64,000 nucleotides of DNA from an uncultured Bacteroidales bacterium (GTDB lineage Bacteria; Bacteroidota; Bacteroidia; Bacteroidales; Bacteroidaceae): positions 124,001 through 188,000 of the forward strand of contig CACYZY010000001.1 of NCBI GenBank assembly GCA_902779085.1. Reading direction: 5' to 3'. Under the pieces are notes generated by a model. That model ran no database searches, was not told the origin of the DNA, and was given only the letters and a program-made list of their open reading frames with translations. The position numbers and the translations under genes were made by a program. How positions within the stretch are numbered: position 1 is the first letter of the stretch; each line of letters starts with the position of its first letter. Of the stretch, positions 61,764 through 64,000 are shown one piece after another.

Positions 61764-62480
61764 TTATTTCATCAATCCGTTGGTGCCAAATGGCGAAGCA
61801 TTATGATGCAAGTTCTCTTCTATACTTTCTATGATACCATCCTTGATATGGATAATCTTATCAGTCTCGTTGGCAACGCCACTCTCATGAGTTACCACCA
61901 CGATAGTCATGCCCTCACGATGCAGGTCTTTCAATATTTCCATTACCTCAACAGATGTCTTGCTGTCTAAGGCACCAGTAGGCTCATCGGCCAGGATAAT
62001 CTGCGGCTTGGTAATCAATGCACGGGCAATCGCTACACGCTGTTTCTGTCCGCCACTCATCTCGTTGGGGTAATGGTGTGCCCAGTCTTTCAGTCCCAAT
62101 TTGTCAAGGTATTCCAGTGCCAACGCATTGCGTTTCTTGCGTGAGATGCCTTGGTAAAAAAGTGGCAAAGCCACATTCTCTACTGCATCCTTGAAACTAA
62201 TCAGGTTAAACGACTGGAAGATGAAACCTATCATCTTGTTGCGATACTCGGCAGCTTTGGTCTCGCTCAAGTTCTGGATCAGTGTACCGTTCAGGTAATA
62301 TTCGCCCGTATCGTAGTTGTCGAGCATACCCAATATATTCAATAAGGTAGATTTGCCAGAACCCGAGGCTCCCATGATGGATACGAACTCCCCCTTGTCG
62401 ATGTGCAGGTCAATACCCTTCAAAACATGCAATGGAGTGCCGTTGTTATATGTCTTGTTGATGTCTTTAAGAATAATCAT
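61764..62480 (-). CDS. ABC transporter ATP-binding protein (MacB/LolD type)
   Basis: 238 residues. Walker A is GASGSGKST (about 36-44), the Q loop lies in GFIFQSFNLI, the signature is NEMSGGQKQRVAIARAL, Walker B is IILADEPTGALD, and the switch His is in VVVTHESG. First gene of a five-gene operon running to TolC at 56814. A small hairpin (TCTAATT/AATTAGA, 62486-62504) lies just upstream of the start codon. Confidence 0.94.
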   Translation of the reverse strand: MIILKDINKTYNNGTPLHVLKGIDLHIDKGEFVSIMGASGSGKSTLLNILGMLDNYDTGEYYLNGTLIQNLSETKAAEYRNKMIGFIFQSFNLISFKDAVENVALPLFYQGISRKKRNALALEYLDKLGLKDWAHHYPNEMSGGQKQRVAIARALITKPQIILADEPTGALDSKTSVEVMEILKDLHREGMTIVVVTHESGVANETDKIIHIKDGIIESIEENLHHNASPFGTNGLMK

Positions 62481-62485
62481 AGTGA

Positions 62486-62504
62486 TCTAATTTTATGAAT
62501 TAGA
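62486..62504 (-). promoter_or_regulatory. Small dyad in front of the export operon
   Basis: TCTAATT, 5 bases, AATTAGA, ending 6 bases before the ATPase ATG. It would hide the ribosome-binding region if folded in RNA, or serve as an operator. No convincing TAnnTTTG box was found here. Confidence 0.35.
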
Positions 62505-62558
62505 CGTTTCGTGATGGCTAAAGGTTGCAACGAAATGATAAAAAAGAGTTGTTTTTGC

Positions 62559-63455
62559 TTATTTGGGCTCTACATGCACCACCACATGAGTGCCATCACC
62601 ATAGTGGAGCATGAGTAGGTCTTCTACCTCAGAGGCTTTGTCGTGTGCTTCACGTAGGGATATCTGACCGTCCATGAGGATATGCAGTTCAATGGCGTAG
62701 TGGTTGCCGATGCGTCGTGTGCGCAGGTCGTGTGGCTCATCTACCCCTTCAACAGACCCTGCCAGTTGCAGAATTTCAGCCTCCACCTCATCGGGCAACG
62801 ACTGCTCCATGAGGTCACCAATGCCGTTGCGCAACAAACCAATAGCTACATGAGTGATGAAGATGCCCACGATGACTGATGCTATAGGGTCGAGCACCGT
62901 CCATCGTTGCCCGAGGAAGATGGCACCACCGATGCCAATAGCGGTACCAATGGAAGATAGGGCGTCACTGCGATGATGCCAAGCATTAGCCTCAACAGCT
63001 GGTGAATTGAGCTTTCGTGCTTTCACCATTGAATAGTGATAGACTGCTTCTTTTAGTACGATTGACAGTAAGGCAGCCCACAATGCCAGTATGCCAGGTG
63101 CGGTCAGTTGCTGACCATTGACCCAACTGATGATCTTTGTCACACCATTATACAGTATACCCACTGCTACTACCAGCAATGCTAAGCCGATGATGGTCAT
63201 TGCCAAAGTCTCGTATTTGCCGTGTCCGTAGTCGTGCGACTTGTCTTTTGGCTTGCCACTGATGCGGACGAAGAGGATTACAATGATGTCGGTTACAAAG
63301 TCACTGAGAGAGTGAACAGCATCGGCAATCATGGCGGCACTGTTGCCCAAGATACCTGCCACGAACTTAAAGAGCAGTAAAATAACATTCACTGCCCCTC
63401 CGATGACGGTCACCTTATATATCTCTTTGTTTCTTTCCATCGACTTCTGGTTCAA
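62559..63455 (-). CDS. Cation diffusion facilitator (CDF) metal exporter
   Basis: 298 residues, six predicted helices and a soluble C-terminal domain. Helix 2 has DAVHSLSDFVTD and helix 5 has HHRSDALSSIG, the paired His/Asp metal sites of zinc- or iron-exporting CDF proteins (FieF/YiiP-like). DYGHGKYE is the typical cytosolic loop. The C-terminus holds HVVVHVEPK. It exports divalent metal (zinc or iron most likely) from the cytoplasm. It lies 78 bases upstream of the export operon in the same direction. Confidence 0.92.
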   Translation of the reverse strand: MNQKSMERNKEIYKVTVIGGAVNVILLLFKFVAGILGNSAAMIADAVHSLSDFVTDIIVILFVRISGKPKDKSHDYGHGKYETLAMTIIGLALLVVAVGILYNGVTKIISWVNGQQLTAPGILALWAALLSIVLKEAVYHYSMVKARKLNSPAVEANAWHHRSDALSSIGTAIGIGGAIFLGQRWTVLDPIASVIVGIFITHVAIGLLRNGIGDLMEQSLPDEVEAEILQLAGSVEGVDEPHDLRTRRIGNHYAIELHILMDGQISLREAHDKASEVEDLLMLHYGDGTHVVVHVEPK

Positions 63456-63542
63456 ACTTTGGAAACCAACATTATCCGGTACAAAGATAATGTAAATTAT
63501 GCACTAAGCATGTATATAGATGAAAAAAACAAGATGGGCGCA

Positions 63543-63572
63543 TTGTTATTTGACCTTTTTCCCCTATATTTG
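63543..63572 (+). promoter_or_regulatory. Promoter of the right-edge gene
   Basis: TTG (63543-63545), 19 bases, TATATTTG (63565-63572), exact -7 box, about 21 bases before the proposed TTG start. Confidence 0.6.
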
Positions 63573-63595
63573 TAATCATTTGGGAAGATAAGTTG

Positions 63596-64000
63596 TTGGA
63601 ATACAGTAAAAATATATGTTATAATCAGCTGAGGTATAGAAAGGATATAAAGAGTGCAAGAATCCTTTTGCTAATCATTGCCGCTACCTTGACTACTGTT
63701 ATGAGTAGCGATATCTTTGCTCAGCGCAGTCCTGTTGGCATTGTGAGTGTTCAAGACACCGTGAAAAGCATCCAAATCGGAGTTATTTCTACTGTAACTA
63801 CCGATGGTGGCAGGGGATTACAATTGTCTGGCGTTTCTAGCATATCGGCACATCGTTTCAATGGCTTGCAACTGAGCAGTGTCAGTAACATTACGCAAGG
63901 TATGAATCGTGGCTTGCAGTTGTCTGGAATCATGAATGTCTCTTCTAATATGATGCGTGGGTGGCAATTGGGAGCTGTCAACTATGCTGATTCATTGAAT
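63596..64000 (+). CDS. Exported repeat protein, 3' end outside the window, probable TTG start
   Basis: An uninterrupted frame of 135 codons runs to the window end. No ATG stands before the signal peptide; the candidates are TTG at 63593 or 63596, both just after a consensus promoter. The product then has a basic N-region, a hydrophobic core (ILLLIIAATLTTVMSS) and a likely cleavage after FAQ. The rest is a series of about 22-25-residue repeats of the form G-L-Q-L-S-G-V-x-S/N, reminiscent of LA_2272-like surface repeats and a beta-solenoid. The first in-frame ATG (63701) would cut off the signal peptide. Function unknown. Confidence 0.6.
   Translation, partial: MEYSKNICYNQLRYRKDIKSARILLLIIAATLTTVMSSDIFAQRSPVGIVSVQDTVKSIQIGVISTVTTDGGRGLQLSGVSSISAHRFNGLQLSSVSNITQGMNRGLQLSGIMNVSSNMMRGWQLGAVNYADSLN

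Overview
The window reads as a chromosomal segment of a Bacteroidales bacterium (Bacteroides, Phocaeicola or Prevotella-like; genus not resolved). The signs are many promoters of the Bacteroidetes sigma-ABfr type (TTTG or TTG, about 19-20 bases, then TAnnTTTG), families restricted to the phylum (DUF4954, DUF4494, fimbrillin-like lipoproteins, NagB-like/PIG-L fusions), SPII lipoproteins, a glutaminyl-tRNA synthetase with a Cys-rich insertion, and a GH127/GH2/GH5/esterase gene cluster typical of gut glycan degraders.

Layout. 1-20 kb is mostly core: a truncated EamA transporter, hflX, DUF4954, class I fumarase, the dnaN-exonuclease-recN operon, a secreted TPR protein with a dead protease domain, folC, an exported FAD oxidoreductase, and a leftward set (DHOD-like, YggS, DUF4494, DedA, TPR, glnS). 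ribE follows at 20.5 kb. 21-34.4 kb is an accessory island. 34.4-41.5 kb returns to ordinary genes (VanX-like dipeptidase, RNase P RNA, YihY, an MFS transporter, a hydrolase, an AraC regulator, an SDR). 41.5-54.4 kb is a carbohydrate cluster: GH2, two E-set esterases, the NagB-like/PIG-L fusion, GH127, an esterase, a GH5-like cellulase, and a membrane Kelch-AraC regulator. 54.5-56.4 kb holds a short exported-type peptide and a fimbrillin/LRR lipoprotein, then a 22-bp-periodic repeat tract. 56.8-62.5 kb is a tripartite MacAB/TolC-like export operon, followed by a CDF metal transporter and the start of a repeat-rich exported protein.

The island is the notable part. Five copies of one palindrome (TCTGCC or TGTGCC, 7 bases, GGCAGA) sit 4-5 bases upstream of the -33 element of promoters at 23.0, 25.2, 25.4, 29.8 and 31.0 kb. 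They serve two WG-repeat paralogues, a 43-residue ORF (divergent from a PD-(D/E)XK nuclease), a coiled-coil gene (divergent from a WYL-domain regulator, with a RecB/Cas4-like DUF2779 nuclease downstream), and an AAA+ ATPase. This looks like one regulon, probably under the WYL protein, and resembles a regulated defence system. Within it, the coiled-coil gene at 28956-29699 is almost free of cytosine on its coding strand: 7 C in 744 bases, including a 474-base run with none. It encodes a 247-residue protein with no Ala or Pro. Next to the island, a VapE-type ATPase gene is enclosed by 86-bp inverted repeats at about 87% identity, like a one-gene mobile element.

All identifications are from reading the sequence and family knowledge. 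No database search was run, and residue numbers and identities were counted by hand.
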